Source: JALZAH01 sp051000755
GTDB taxonomy: Bacteria > Actinomycetota > Acidimicrobiia > Acidimicrobiales > Palsa-688
Length of the DNA stretch: 45,802 bases
NCBI GenBank assembly: GCA_051000755.1
Contig: JBPCNZ010000041.1
Span: forward strand, 1 to 45,802
Direction: 5' to 3'
Position 1 is the stretch's first letter; each line of letters starts with the position of its first letter. The notes beneath the pieces were generated by a model, which was given only the letters and a program-made list of their open reading frames with translations, was not told where the DNA came from and did no database searches. This document shows positions 24,057 through 32,410 of this stretch, piece after piece. The translations under genes were made by a program, and so were the position numbers.

Positions 24057-25567
24057 GGCCGAGTCGGGCCGCCGGCCAGGACCTGGTCGGCTTCTTCCCC
24101 GCGTCGCGGCACGATCTCGGTGAGACCGGTGATCACGAGGCCTAGTCCGGATAGGGCGAGCACACCCAGCCACAGGTACCACCCTCCCGGGGGGGTCCAC
24201 GCCGGATGGCGGAAGAACAGCTCAGGACCGGCGGTGCCCACCGCGTAGCGGCGGGCGTTGACGTACACGGAGCCGACGTTGAGGGCGGCGAACGCCACAA
24301 CACCGATGGTCACCAGTCGCCGAAGGACGACGCCGTAGCCTCGAAGGAGCGCGGCGCCGCCGAGCGTCTCGCCCATCAGGACGGCGACGAAGGCCCAGAG
24401 GGGCAGGAAGTACCGGCCCTGAACGGGAAAGCCCGTCTTGGTCGTGGTGACGAACACGACCAGCGTCACGAGGACGTAGAAGGCGATGCCGGCGACAAGG
24501 GCGAGTCGTTGCCGGGCCCGACCGAGAACCAGGGCGGTGATCAACAGCGCAGCCGCCAGCACCTCGCAGGCCACGTAGACCGGCTTCGGCAAGACGGTGT
24601 CGAGAAACCCGAAGACGCCGATCTGCTGCTGGAAGAGGGTCGTCGCCAAATGGATCAGATCGTGGATGGCGGTGGGAAGCGACGAGCGGGCGACGCCCGA
24701 ACCGAACCCCAGAGCCAGGTCCCAGACGCCCGATGCCAAAGTAAGGGCGGTGAGGGCAGCCGCTGCCGGGCGAACCCAGTGGTCCCGCGCCCGCGACGCG
24801 ACGACGGTCCATCCGGCCAGGACTCCGGCCACCACGAGGCCCCCAGCGACCCACAGGGGACCGAGGGGCCGACTCCAGGCCAGCAGCGTGCCCGATCCCA
24901 CGAACACCGCGAGGAGGGTGGGAGTTGGGGGCCGCTCGGCCACCCGGACGCAGGAGCACATGAACAGAACCGCGGCGGCCACCTCGAAGCCGCTGGAGTT
25001 GACCACGCCTCCGAGCGACAGCGTCATCGGCGTCAGGACCAGCAGGACTCCGATGGGAGGTGGGCATTTCCCCCGGCGGTCGAGCAGGGCGAGCGCGCCG
25101 CCCACCAGAGCCAGGAACTCGAGGGCGCCGGTCAGCCGGGCAGCGCGCAGTCCACCCGCCGGGGAGCCCGCCAGGTGGGCGGCCAGGCCCGGAAGGACGA
25201 AGTACACCGGCTGGTAGGTGCCGACGTAGGCGATGTCCTGGGCGGGCCCTCTGGCCTCGTTGGTGGCACACGCCGCGCTCCGACTCGGGTGGTAGGCGAA
25301 GCACGGGATTGTCGGCACGCGAGGGGCGAGTTTCGGGTCGATGGGAAAGCGCCGACTCGTGTCGCCGAAATAGGCGCGCTGCGCCGGGGTCATCGGCACC
25401 TCCGGCTCCACCCACACAGCCCCATGGCCGATCGGGTTCGCCGACACGGTGCCAAGGGCCTTGATGTACTGGGCGGCCTCATCCGGACCGGCCCACGGCG
25501 GTGTGGTCATGGCCCAAGCCAGCACCAGCAGACCGAGCGGGACGAGGTACGCCATGAGTCGCCGCAC
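24053..25567 (-). CDS. DUF2142 multi-span membrane protein
   Basis: A 504-residue protein with about ten or more membrane segments. The N-terminal PPWAGPDEAAQYIKAL and the late QGRYFLPLWAFVAVLMGETL match DUF2142, a family with a GT-C-like topology found in polysaccharide and teichoic acid loci. The acidic pair near the N-terminus (PDE) sits where GT-C enzymes have their catalytic acidic residue. A role as a polyprenyl-sugar-using glycosyltransferase is inferred. It starts at GTG 25567, or ATG 25555, and is coupled to the GT2 gene downstream. Confidence 0.82.
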   Translation of the reverse strand: MRRLMAYLVPLGLLVLAWAMTTPPWAGPDEAAQYIKALGTVSANPIGHGAVWVEPEVPMTPAQRAYFGDTSRRFPIDPKLAPRVPTIPCFAYHPSRSAACATNEARGPAQDIAYVGTYQPVYFVLPGLAAHLAGSPAGGLRAARLTGALEFLALVGGALALLDRRGKCPPPIGVLLVLTPMTLSLGGVVNSSGFEVAAAVLFMCSCVRVAERPPTPTLLAVFVGSGTLLAWSRPLGPLWVAGGLVVAGVLAGWTVVASRARDHWVRPAAAALTALTLASGVWDLALGFGSGVARSSLPTAIHDLIHLATTLFQQQIGVFGFLDTVLPKPVYVACEVLAAALLITALVLGRARQRLALVAGIAFYVLVTLVVFVTTTKTGFPVQGRYFLPLWAFVAVLMGETLGGAALLRGYGVVLRRLVTIGVVAFAALNVGSVYVNARRYAVGTAGPELFFRHPAWTPPGGWYLWLGVLALSGLGLVITGLTEIVPRRGEEADQVLAGGPTRP

Positions 25568-25573
25568 TTCCAG

Positions 25574-25631
25574 ACGTTACCAGGGTGGGATTTCGTCGCC
25601 GGCGGACGGCTGCTCGTGGCATCAGTACGAT
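25574..25631. promoter_or_regulatory. Divergent leaderless promoter pair
   Basis: On the minus strand TAACGT (25579-25574) precedes GTG 25567 by six bases. On the plus strand TACGAT (25626-25631) precedes GTG 25639 by seven bases. Both genes therefore appear to start without leaders from a shared 71-base intergenic region. Neither start has a good Shine-Dalgarno sequence. Confidence 0.48.
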
Positions 25632-25638
25632 TCTCTCG

Positions 25639-26370
25639 GTGCGCACGCCCTACTCTGCCCTGTCCCGGCTGGCCGCCAGAGCCAACCCGAACGGTCTGCG
25701 CAGTCGCTGGCTCGGGGACTCGTTCAACCGTAGGTTCTACGATGAGGGAGAGGCCGGGGGGACTTGGGCGTCAACGACCTGGTTGGGCGTACCGATCCTG
25801 AAATGCCCGATGGATCTGTGGATCTACCAGGAGTTGATCTTCCAGGTCGGACCGGACCTGATCATCGAAACCGGTACGGCATGGGGCGGAAGCGCCCTGT
25901 ATCTGGCCTCGCTGTGTGACATCGTCGGGCGGGGGGAGGTTCTCACCATCGATGTGGTGAATGCCCCGGGACGACCGGAGCATGCCCGCCTCAGCTACCA
26001 CACGGGCTCGTCGGTGGCGGGACCGGCCGTCGATCTGGCCAGGGCCCGAGCCGCTGGCGGCGCCAAGGTCATGGTCATCCTCGATTCCGATCATCGTGCC
26101 GCCCACGTGGCCGAGGAGTTGCGACTCTATGCCCCTTTGGTGACCATCGGCAGCTACCTGATCGTCGAGGACACCAACATCAATGGCCATCCGGTCAAGC
26201 CCAGCTTCGGACCGGGACCGATGGAGGCGGTGGCCGAGTTCCTCCGGCTGAATCGGGGCTTCGAAGTGGATCGGTCAAGGGAACGGCTCTTGGTCACCTT
26301 CAACCCCATGGGCTATCTGCGAAGAGTCGAGACACCGACCCACTTTCCTCCCCAACCCGTACGCACGTAA
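25639..26370 (+). CDS. CmcI-family methyltransferase (cephalosporin hydroxylase family)
   Basis: A 243-residue protein from GTG 25639. It matches the CmcI/rhamnosyl O-methyltransferase family: PILKCPMDLWIYQELIFQVG, LIIETGTAWGGSALYLASL (SAM site), VMVILDSDHRAAHVAEEL (metal-binding Asp region) and SYLIVEDTNINGHPV. Such enzymes O-methylate sugars in glycolipids and antibiotics. It opens a plus-strand unit of CmcI, acyltransferase, TylF and WbsX genes. The target is probably a sugar of the polymer; that is inference. Confidence 0.85.
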   Translation: MRTPYSALSRLAARANPNGLRSRWLGDSFNRRFYDEGEAGGTWASTTWLGVPILKCPMDLWIYQELIFQVGPDLIIETGTAWGGSALYLASLCDIVGRGEVLTIDVVNAPGRPEHARLSYHTGSSVAGPAVDLARARAAGGAKVMVILDSDHRAAHVAEELRLYAPLVTIGSYLIVEDTNINGHPVKPSFGPGPMEAVAEFLRLNRGFEVDRSRERLLVTFNPMGYLRRVETPTHFPPQPVRT

Positions 26371-26373
26371 GGT
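26368..26373 (+). promoter_or_regulatory. Possible internal -10 box before the acyltransferase gene
   Basis: TAAGGT overlaps the stop codon of the preceding gene and lies nine bases before GTG 26383. It may give an extra leaderless start inside the operon. The match is short and could be chance. Confidence 0.28.
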
Positions 26374-26382
26374 CGCCGGCGC

Positions 26383-27501
26383 GTGCAGCCTGCCCCGACG
26401 GACAAGCCTCACTTCATCCTGGGCTTCCGAGGTTCGCTCGACGGTATTCGCGGTTCCGCCATGTGCCTCGTGTTGGTGGTCCATGCCACGTACCTGCTGG
26501 TGCCCAGGTACTCCGGTCTCTACGTGCCCGGCGGGTTCATCGCCGTGGACAGCTTTTTTGTCCTCAGCGGCTTCCTGATCACCTCTCTCCTCGTCGAAGA
26601 GCGGGCCAAGTACGGCAGGGTGTCGTTCCGGAAGTTCTATCTCCGGCGGGCCCTTCGGCTGTTCCCTGCGCTCTGGGTGGTGATCATCGCCCAGCTGATC
26701 TACACCGTGGTCTTCGGCGATCCGTTGAAGGGCGATGTCGAAGGCTTGGCCTACATACTCTTCTACGTCACCAACTGGGCTACGACGTTCAATGGGCCGG
26801 TGCCTTTCGGGATGGGTCAGATGTGGAGCCTGGCCGTAGAGGAACAGTTCTACCTGCTGTGGCCGGCGCTCCTGGTGATCCTGTTACGCCGATCGCGGAG
26901 CATGTTCGTGTCGGTCGCCATGATCCTGATCGCTGTTGCGCTCGTGTCGCGGGTCGTTCTGTGGCACAGCGGGCTGGGCTGGGAACAGATCTACGTCCAA
27001 ACCGAGACCCGCTTCGACGACCTGATCATGGGCGCCCTCCTTGCCTACGGCCTGTCCGTCGGGTGGAGGTCACCCCGTTGGGTCTCCTGGCTGGTCGGCC
27101 CCTCGGTCGCATTTCTCCTGTGGGTCATCGTTGCCGTCCACCGAGCCGACGGATGGCTTTACGACGGCGGGTACACGGTGGTCGCCGCCGCCCTGACGGC
27201 GGTGATCTGGGCGGCTGTCCAACCTCGGCACTGGGTCGCTCGCGTGCTGTCGTGGCGCCCATTCCAGGTGATCGGCGTCTGCTCGTATTCGTTATATCTG
27301 TGGCACGTTCTCATCTTCGAGGGGCTCTATCGCTCCGCTGCCGGTCGGCCGCCGGCGGAACTGTTGGTGATGGGCTTCGGCCTGACCTTTGTTGCCGGCT
27401 TTGGATCCCGCTACCTCGTCGAACGACCATTTCTCAGAATGAAGAACCGATTCGGGCGACGACCGCCGTCCGCCAAGCTGCTCGCTGAGGGGTCCGCATG
27501 A
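26383..27501 (+). CDS. Acyltransferase 3 (OafA/YrhL-like) membrane protein
   Basis: A 372-residue integral membrane enzyme that O-acylates (often O-acetylates) cell-surface glycans. It has FRGSLDGIRGSAMCLVLVVH with the conserved Arg and His, FIAVDSFFVLSGFLITSLL, KFYLRRALRLFPALWVV and MWSLAVEEQFYLLWPALLV, all diagnostic. Ten or so transmembrane segments follow. The GTG start at 26383 lies twelve bases after the previous stop. Its stop overlaps the next start, so acylation and methylation are made from one mRNA. Confidence 0.93.
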   Translation: MQPAPTDKPHFILGFRGSLDGIRGSAMCLVLVVHATYLLVPRYSGLYVPGGFIAVDSFFVLSGFLITSLLVEERAKYGRVSFRKFYLRRALRLFPALWVVIIAQLIYTVVFGDPLKGDVEGLAYILFYVTNWATTFNGPVPFGMGQMWSLAVEEQFYLLWPALLVILLRRSRSMFVSVAMILIAVALVSRVVLWHSGLGWEQIYVQTETRFDDLIMGALLAYGLSVGWRSPRWVSWLVGPSVAFLLWVIVAVHRADGWLYDGGYTVVAAALTAVIWAAVQPRHWVARVLSWRPFQVIGVCSYSLYLWHVLIFEGLYRSAAGRPPAELLVMGFGLTFVAGFGSRYLVERPFLRMKNRFGRRPPSAKLLAEGSA

Positions 27502-28328
27502 TCGCCGACGGCCCCGACCGCCTCTACGTCGAGTTGATGAAGCAGGTGCTCCTCGGTCAGACCGAGACCGGCGGCGACGGGCTTATCCCTTGGGCGGTCA
27601 CCGGGTTGCGAGGTGCTGTCGCCGACCGGGTCCTGGCCGGTCAGGGTGTCATCACCGCCAAGCGCGAGCCCGTCTTTGGCGATGACATCGTGGAGGAGGG
27701 CCTTTACTGGAAGGCACCGCCCCGTGGCTACACCATGATCGGGCGCAAGCGCCTCGACCACCTTGGTTGGTGCGTCGAGACCGTTCTGCGTGAGGGTGTC
27801 CCCGGCCAGCTCATCGAGACCGGTGTGTGGCGCGGGGGTGCGACCCTTCTGATGCGGGCCGTCCTGGCGGCGCATGGGGATGGGGCAAGGAAGGTGTTCG
27901 TCGCCGACTCGTTTGCCGGGCTGCCCACTCCCGACGTGGCGCGCCACCCTGCTGACTCATCGAGCACCCTACACATGAACAAGGACCTGGCCATCCCCCT
28001 GACGGCGGTCAGAGCCAACTTCGAGCGTTTCGGCCTGCTTGACGACCAGGTCGAATTCGTCGAGGGGTGGTTCCGTGACACCCTTCCTGGTCTCTCGGAA
28101 CAGACCTGGGCGCTCATCCGCCTCGACGGCGACCTCTACGAATCGACGATGGACGGCTTGGAGCATCTCTACCCGCAGCTGGCGCCCGGCGGGTTCCTCA
28201 TCGTGGACGACTACCGGGCCTACGAGAGCTGCAGGACGGCCGTCGAGGACTATCGGAACCGCCACTCGATCACGACGGGGCTCGAAGCCATCGACTGGAG
28301 CGGCGTGTACTGGCGGAGACCCTGGTGA
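27498..28328 (+). CDS. TylF/MycF-type O-methyltransferase
   Basis: A 276-residue protein of the macrocin O-methyltransferase family. The SAM site is LIETGVWRGGATLLMRAVL (105-123), preceded by TMIGRKRLDHLGWCVE; metal/substrate Asp residues lie in IRLDGDLYESTMDGLEHLYP and FLIVDDYRAYESCR. It methylates sugar hydroxyls in known members, with Mg2+. It overlaps its neighbours at both ends by four bases. A second family member lies at 31564-32394. Confidence 0.9.
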   Translation: MIADGPDRLYVELMKQVLLGQTETGGDGLIPWAVTGLRGAVADRVLAGQGVITAKREPVFGDDIVEEGLYWKAPPRGYTMIGRKRLDHLGWCVETVLREGVPGQLIETGVWRGGATLLMRAVLAAHGDGARKVFVADSFAGLPTPDVARHPADSSSTLHMNKDLAIPLTAVRANFERFGLLDDQVEFVEGWFRDTLPGLSEQTWALIRLDGDLYESTMDGLEHLYPQLAPGGFLIVDDYRAYESCRTAVEDYRNRHSITTGLEAIDWSGVYWRRPW

Positions 28329-29413
28329 GCGCAGGATCTCCCCGATACATCACCTTCTACCTCCCGCAGTTCTACCCGACCCCGGAGAATGACGCCTGGT
28401 GGGGACCGGGCTTCACCGAGTGGAGCAACGTGGTGAAGGCCAGACCGCAGTTTCGCGGCCACGAGCAGCCTCATCTGCCTGCCAACCTGGGCTTCTACGA
28501 TCTTCGGCTGGCCGAAACTCGGAGCCAACAAGCGGCCCTGGCCCGGGCCCACGGGATCCACGCCTTCTGCTATTACCACTACTGGTCCGTCGGCGCCCGG
28601 CTGTTGGCCCGGCCCTTCGACGAGGTCCTTGCCTCCGGGGAGCCGGACTTTCCGTTCATGCTGTGCTGGGCCAACCACGACTGGACCCGGGCCTGGGACG
28701 GCTACGGCGGACAGCTCCTGGCCAAGCAGCGTTACTCCCCGGAGGACGATCTCGCCCACATCCGATGGATGGCCGGCGCCTTCGCCGACCCCCGATATGT
28801 GACCGTGGCCGGCCGCCCGGTGCTCCCGGTCCTGCAAGCGGGCCTCCTGGAGGACGCCCGGGCGACGACGGACCGCTGGCGCGCTGAGACGACACGTCTC
28901 GGCTTGTCGGAGCCCTACATGATCCGGGTAGACCTCCATGCTGCCGATCGTGGAGACCCGACGGCTCAGGGCTTCGATGCCAGCATCGAGTACCCCCCCG
29001 TCTCGGCGTACCGGACTGCGCCCTTGCTGGCACCAGGTTGGCTGCCCTTTCACCGCCGTCGAACCCCTTCGGGACGTCATGCCGTGATCAGCTACCCCGA
29101 CGTCGTCGACGCCGCGTTGGCTGCTCCGCCGGTGCCGTGGAAGCGGTACCGCTGCGTCGTACCCCGTTGGGACAACAGTCCCCGGCGGAAGAAGGAAGCT
29201 CTCATCCTGCACGGATCGACCCCCGCCGAGTACGGGCGGTGGGTCGAAGGGGTGACCCGCAGCTTCCGGCCCTTCGGTGTCGGCGAGGACTTCGTTTTTG
29301 TCAACGCCTGGAACGAGTGGGGCGAAGGGGCCCACCTCGAGCCTGACCTCCGCTGGGGTACCCGCTACCTCGAAGCCCACCGCCCGAGAAGCGCGGTCGC
29401 CGTCACGATGTAG
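28325..29413 (+). CDS. WbsX-like glycosyltransferase/GH99-like protein
   Basis: A 362-residue protein matching the WbsX family: ITFYLPQFYPTPENDAWWG, GFTEWSNVVKARPQFRGH, HGIHAFCYYHYWSVGARLL, FPFMLCWANHDWTRAWDG and FVFVNAWNEWGEGAHLEPD. The fold is related to GH99 glycosidases, and the acidic residues in NEWGEG are conserved. WbsX proteins occur in O-antigen and capsule clusters; whether they transfer or trim sugars is unsettled. GTG 28325 overlaps the previous stop. The 3' end overlaps the converging Wzt gene by eleven bases. Confidence 0.9.
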   Translation: MSAGSPRYITFYLPQFYPTPENDAWWGPGFTEWSNVVKARPQFRGHEQPHLPANLGFYDLRLAETRSQQAALARAHGIHAFCYYHYWSVGARLLARPFDEVLASGEPDFPFMLCWANHDWTRAWDGYGGQLLAKQRYSPEDDLAHIRWMAGAFADPRYVTVAGRPVLPVLQAGLLEDARATTDRWRAETTRLGLSEPYMIRVDLHAADRGDPTAQGFDASIEYPPVSAYRTAPLLAPGWLPFHRRRTPSGRHAVISYPDVVDAALAAPPVPWKRYRCVVPRWDNSPRRKKEALILHGSTPAEYGRWVEGVTRSFRPFGVGEDFVFVNAWNEWGEGAHLEPDLRWGTRYLEAHRPRSAVAVTM

Positions 29414-30665
29414 CAGGTCCGGGGTGGACCTGGTTCCCGCTGGACCAACCCGAGGTGATGGTGACGACGCCGTCCCCGTGCAGGGTCCGGTAGCTGGCCA
29501 TGTCCCCCCGGCGGCTGGTGACGAGGAATGAACCCGCCCTGCGGATCTCGTCGACGATCTTCCCGGTCGCCGCCGACATGACCGACAGGTCGACGTGGTA
29601 GCGCCCCGGCGTCAGGGGTACGGAGGCGATGTTCAACGACACCGAGCCGATCCCCTTCCGTCCGGTCGGCGTGGCGACACTGGTCGGGGCGACGAAGGTG
29701 GCGACCGAGAGCCCTCCGTCGGCGCTGATCCTGACTCCGACGGCAGGGCGGTCAATGTCGGAGAGGTCACCCAGAGCGATGTCGAGTCGGGCGGGCTCGC
29801 CCTGTTCGAGGGCGTTGCACGGGTAACCGTCGGCGCCGTTGACGATGAGTTGACGCAGGACGCTACCCCGCCTTCCGGCCAGGTCAAAGCAGCCCGGCTG
29901 GTGGCTGGTCACGGGAACTTCGAGATAGCGCTGGATCACGTCGGCGGGTGCGCCGACCGTGGCCAGGCGACCGTGGTCCACCAGGGCGGCACGGGTGCAC
30001 ATGCGCCTGATCGAGCCCATGTTGTGGCTCACGAGCACAATGGTGCGGCCCTCTTCGGAGACGATCTCGTCCATCTTTGCCATGCACTTCTCCTGGAATG
30101 CGGCGTCACCAACGGCCAGGACCTCGTCGATCAGGAGGATCTCGGCGTCGAGGTGAACGGCGACGGAGAAGGCCAGACGTACGGCCATCCCGCTGCTGTA
30201 CCGCTTCACCGGCGTCTCCAGGAAGGTCGAGAGCTCGGCGAAGGCGACGATGCTGTCGAGCTTCTTGGCGATCTCGGCCCGGCTCATACCAAGGATGGCG
30301 CCGTTCAAGAAGATGTTCTCGCGGCCTGTTAGGTCGGGGTGGAACCCGGTACCGACTTCGAGAAGGGAACCGATCCGCCCCCAGACACGGATCGATCCGC
30401 GGTCGATCCCCGAGATCCGGGTCAATACCTTCAACAGGGTGCTCTTACCGGCGCCGTTCTGGCCGATGAGGCCCAGGATCTCGCCTTGCTCGACCTCGAG
30501 GGTCACGTCGTCGAGAGCGACGAAGGTGTCGCGGCCGATGTTGTCAGAAAGAGGATGTCGAGCGCGTTGCATGAGCGCTTCACGAAGGTTGCTCGGACGA
30601 TGCTCAGCGTCAACGATGTGATACGTCTTGCGGACCTCGCTGAGTTGCAGGGCGGGCTCGGTCAT
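29403..30665 (-). CDS. wzt: ABC transporter ATPase for polysaccharide export, with C-terminal domain
   Basis: A 420-residue ATPase from ATG 30665, overlapping the permease stop. Walker A is GQNGAGKS (68-75), the signature is YSSGM (156-160), Walker B is ILLIDE (176-181) and the His switch is VSHN (212-215). Residues from about 245 on form an extra domain of mainly beta character (DRPAVGVRISADGGLSVATF, SLNIASVPLTPGRYHVDLSV), as in Wzt proteins of O8/O9a type that bind the modified chain end before export. The domain pairs well with the many methyltransferases nearby; that link is inference. Confidence 0.92.
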   Translation of the reverse strand: MTEPALQLSEVRKTYHIVDAEHRPSNLREALMQRARHPLSDNIGRDTFVALDDVTLEVEQGEILGLIGQNGAGKSTLLKVLTRISGIDRGSIRVWGRIGSLLEVGTGFHPDLTGRENIFLNGAILGMSRAEIAKKLDSIVAFAELSTFLETPVKRYSSGMAVRLAFSVAVHLDAEILLIDEVLAVGDAAFQEKCMAKMDEIVSEEGRTIVLVSHNMGSIRRMCTRAALVDHGRLATVGAPADVIQRYLEVPVTSHQPGCFDLAGRRGSVLRQLIVNGADGYPCNALEQGEPARLDIALGDLSDIDRPAVGVRISADGGLSVATFVAPTSVATPTGRKGIGSVSLNIASVPLTPGRYHVDLSVMSAATGKIVDEIRRAGSFLVTSRRGDMASYRTLHGDGVVTITSGWSSGNQVHPGPATS

Positions 30666-31507
30666 ATGACGTCCGAAAAGGCCCGCTCCTGGCGGCGGAA
30701 GACCATGAGGCCGACGACGGCAGCGACGACGGCAACCGCTGCCGAGTAGAGGAGGTTTGCTGCGCTCGGCAGGGGGGTGTCGAGCAGGCACCAACGCAGG
30801 CCGCCGAGCAGCCCGGTGAGAGGGTTGAGCTCGAAGATGGTTCGCAGCCGTCCGGGCACGGCTGCCTCGCCGTAGGCGACGGGACTCACGTAGAGCAGGA
30901 GTTGTGATCCCAAGGTGACGATCGGCAACAGGTCCCGGTAGCGGACCATCAGGGCTCCGACGCCCAAGCCAGCCCCGGCGCACAGCAACACGATGGCGAG
31001 CAGCCACAGGGGCAGCGTAAGGATAGCGAGGGTCGGGGCCACGCCGTAGCCCACCATGGCCAGGACGAAGATGCCGAGCAGGGTCGCCAGATCCACCAGC
31101 GTGGCCAGCAGCGTCCCCAGGCCCAGGGCCAGGCGTTCGAAGTAGACCTTGGAGATCAACGGTCCGTTGGAGACGAACACCTGGCTCAGCCGGCTGAGCC
31201 CGTTGCTGAACGCCGTCCACCCCACCATGCCGGCCAGGGCGTAGAGGAAGTAGGGGAGGTGCTGGCTGGGAAGCTTGGCCACCGAGGAGAAGACGAAGCT
31301 GAAGACTGCCGCCGCGAGGGTCGGGCCGACCAGGACCCAGAAGACCCCGAGGATCGTCTGGCGGTAGCGCAGCTTCACATCCCTGGTGGCGAAGATGACG
31401 GCCAGATCGCGTGCTCGCCACAGCTCTCGAAGACCGAGCTGGGGACGTCGGGACGGCGGTCCGATGTAGGTGGCCACCACCGGGCTCGGCGCGCGGCGCG
31501 GCTTCAT
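30662..31507 (-). CDS. wzm: ABC-2 type polysaccharide export permease
   Basis: A 281-residue permease with six predicted membrane segments. It has VKLRYRQTILGVFWVLVGPT, the N-terminal motif of Wzm/TagG permeases, SNGLSRLSQVFVSNGPLISK and YVSPVAYGEAAVPGRLRTIF, with LNPLTGLLGGLRW before the last helices. Together with the ATPase downstream it forms an exporter that moves a finished lipid-linked chain across the membrane. ATG 31507 is the start; the promoter is not clear but must lie in the 56 bases shared with the divergent gene. Confidence 0.92.
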   Translation of the reverse strand: MKPRRAPSPVVATYIGPPSRRPQLGLRELWRARDLAVIFATRDVKLRYRQTILGVFWVLVGPTLAAAVFSFVFSSVAKLPSQHLPYFLYALAGMVGWTAFSNGLSRLSQVFVSNGPLISKVYFERLALGLGTLLATLVDLATLLGIFVLAMVGYGVAPTLAILTLPLWLLAIVLLCAGAGLGVGALMVRYRDLLPIVTLGSQLLLYVSPVAYGEAAVPGRLRTIFELNPLTGLLGGLRWCLLDTPLPSAANLLYSAAVAVVAAVVGLMVFRRQERAFSDVI

Positions 31508-31550
31508 GATCGCGACGGTGTCGCCGGCGAAGGCCGCAACGGGCCGTTGC

Positions 31551-31556
31551 TACCCT
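31551..31556 (+). promoter_or_regulatory. -10 box for the second TylF-like gene
   Basis: TACCCT lies seven bases before GTG 31564. No Shine-Dalgarno sequence precedes the GTG at a normal distance, so a leaderless transcript is likely. The box lies within the 56-base region shared with the divergent permease gene. Confidence 0.42.
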
Positions 31557-31563
31557 CACCGGG

Positions 31564-32394
31564 GTGTGCACTGACGGCCTCAAGCGGCTGGCCCGCAGGG
31601 TGGGCGGTAGAGCGGCGCAGGATGTGCTCAGCCGGATGGGCTACGACCTGGTCAAGCGCCAAGGGGGGCCGAAGCCGCTGCCCATCGATTTCGACAAGGA
31701 GACGTCCCGGACCATCGAAGCTGTGCAGAGCCACACCCTGACGACACCCGAGCGGGTCTTCGCCCTCTGCCAGGCCGTGCGCTACCTCGAGCGGACGGAG
31801 GTGCCAGGGGCGATAGTCGAATGTGGCGTTTGGAGAGGCGGAAGCATGATGGCGGTGGCCCGCACGCTGCTCGAGCTCGGTTCCACCGATCGGGACCTCT
31901 ACCTCTTCGACACCTTCTCGTACATGCCCAAGCCGACCGGTGCGGACATCCATGTGAGCGGACGGTCGGGTGCTGACATCTGGGACGAGGCGGCGAAGAC
32001 GGAGGCGTTCCCCTACCTGCCGTTCGAGGAGGTCCGGGCCGCCGTTGGCGCCACCGGGTATCCCCCCAGCCGGCTCCATTTCATCGAGGGCCTGGTTGAG
32101 GACACGTTGCCCCGCCGGGCACCTTCTCGGATCGCGCTGTGCCGGCTGGACACCGACTGGTACGAATCGACCCGCCATGAGCTGCGAACCCTGGTTCCGC
32201 TCATTGCCTGCGGCGGCGTGCTGTTGATCGACGACTATGGCGAATTCCTCGGGGCCCGCCGGGCGGTCGACGAGTACGTCGCAGAGACCGGACTGCGAGT
32301 CCTGCTGCAACGTATTGATCGCAGCGGGCGTCTGGCCGTCATGCCGGGCCTGCCGGAAGCGCATGGGGCGGAGCGTAGTGAACGGCCTTGCTGA
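31564..32394 (+). CDS. TylF/MycF-type O-methyltransferase
   Basis: A 276-residue enzyme of the same family as the 27498 protein but clearly diverged. The SAM site is IVECGVWRGGSMMAVARTLL (84-103), the catalytic/metal region is ALCRLDTDWYESTRHELRTL and GVLLIDDYGEFLGARRAVDE. It is transcribed alone, opposite to the exporter genes, and its stop is sixteen bases from the stop of the converging RfbF-like gene. Sugar O-methylation is the expected role. Confidence 0.88.
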   Translation: MCTDGLKRLARRVGGRAAQDVLSRMGYDLVKRQGGPKPLPIDFDKETSRTIEAVQSHTLTTPERVFALCQAVRYLERTEVPGAIVECGVWRGGSMMAVARTLLELGSTDRDLYLFDTFSYMPKPTGADIHVSGRSGADIWDEAAKTEAFPYLPFEEVRAAVGATGYPPSRLHFIEGLVEDTLPRRAPSRIALCRLDTDWYESTRHELRTLVPLIACGGVLLIDDYGEFLGARRAVDEYVAETGLRVLLQRIDRSGRLAVMPGLPEAHGAERSERPC

Positions 32395-32410
32395 GCGGAC
32401 CCCGGGGCGG

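Noticed and set aside
24206..25801. Plus-strand open frame of 531 codons over the DUF2142 gene
   Set aside because: The translation is a hydrophilic Arg/Glu/Gly/Gln mixture without domains, antisense to a clear membrane protein. Length alone is not evidence at this GC content.
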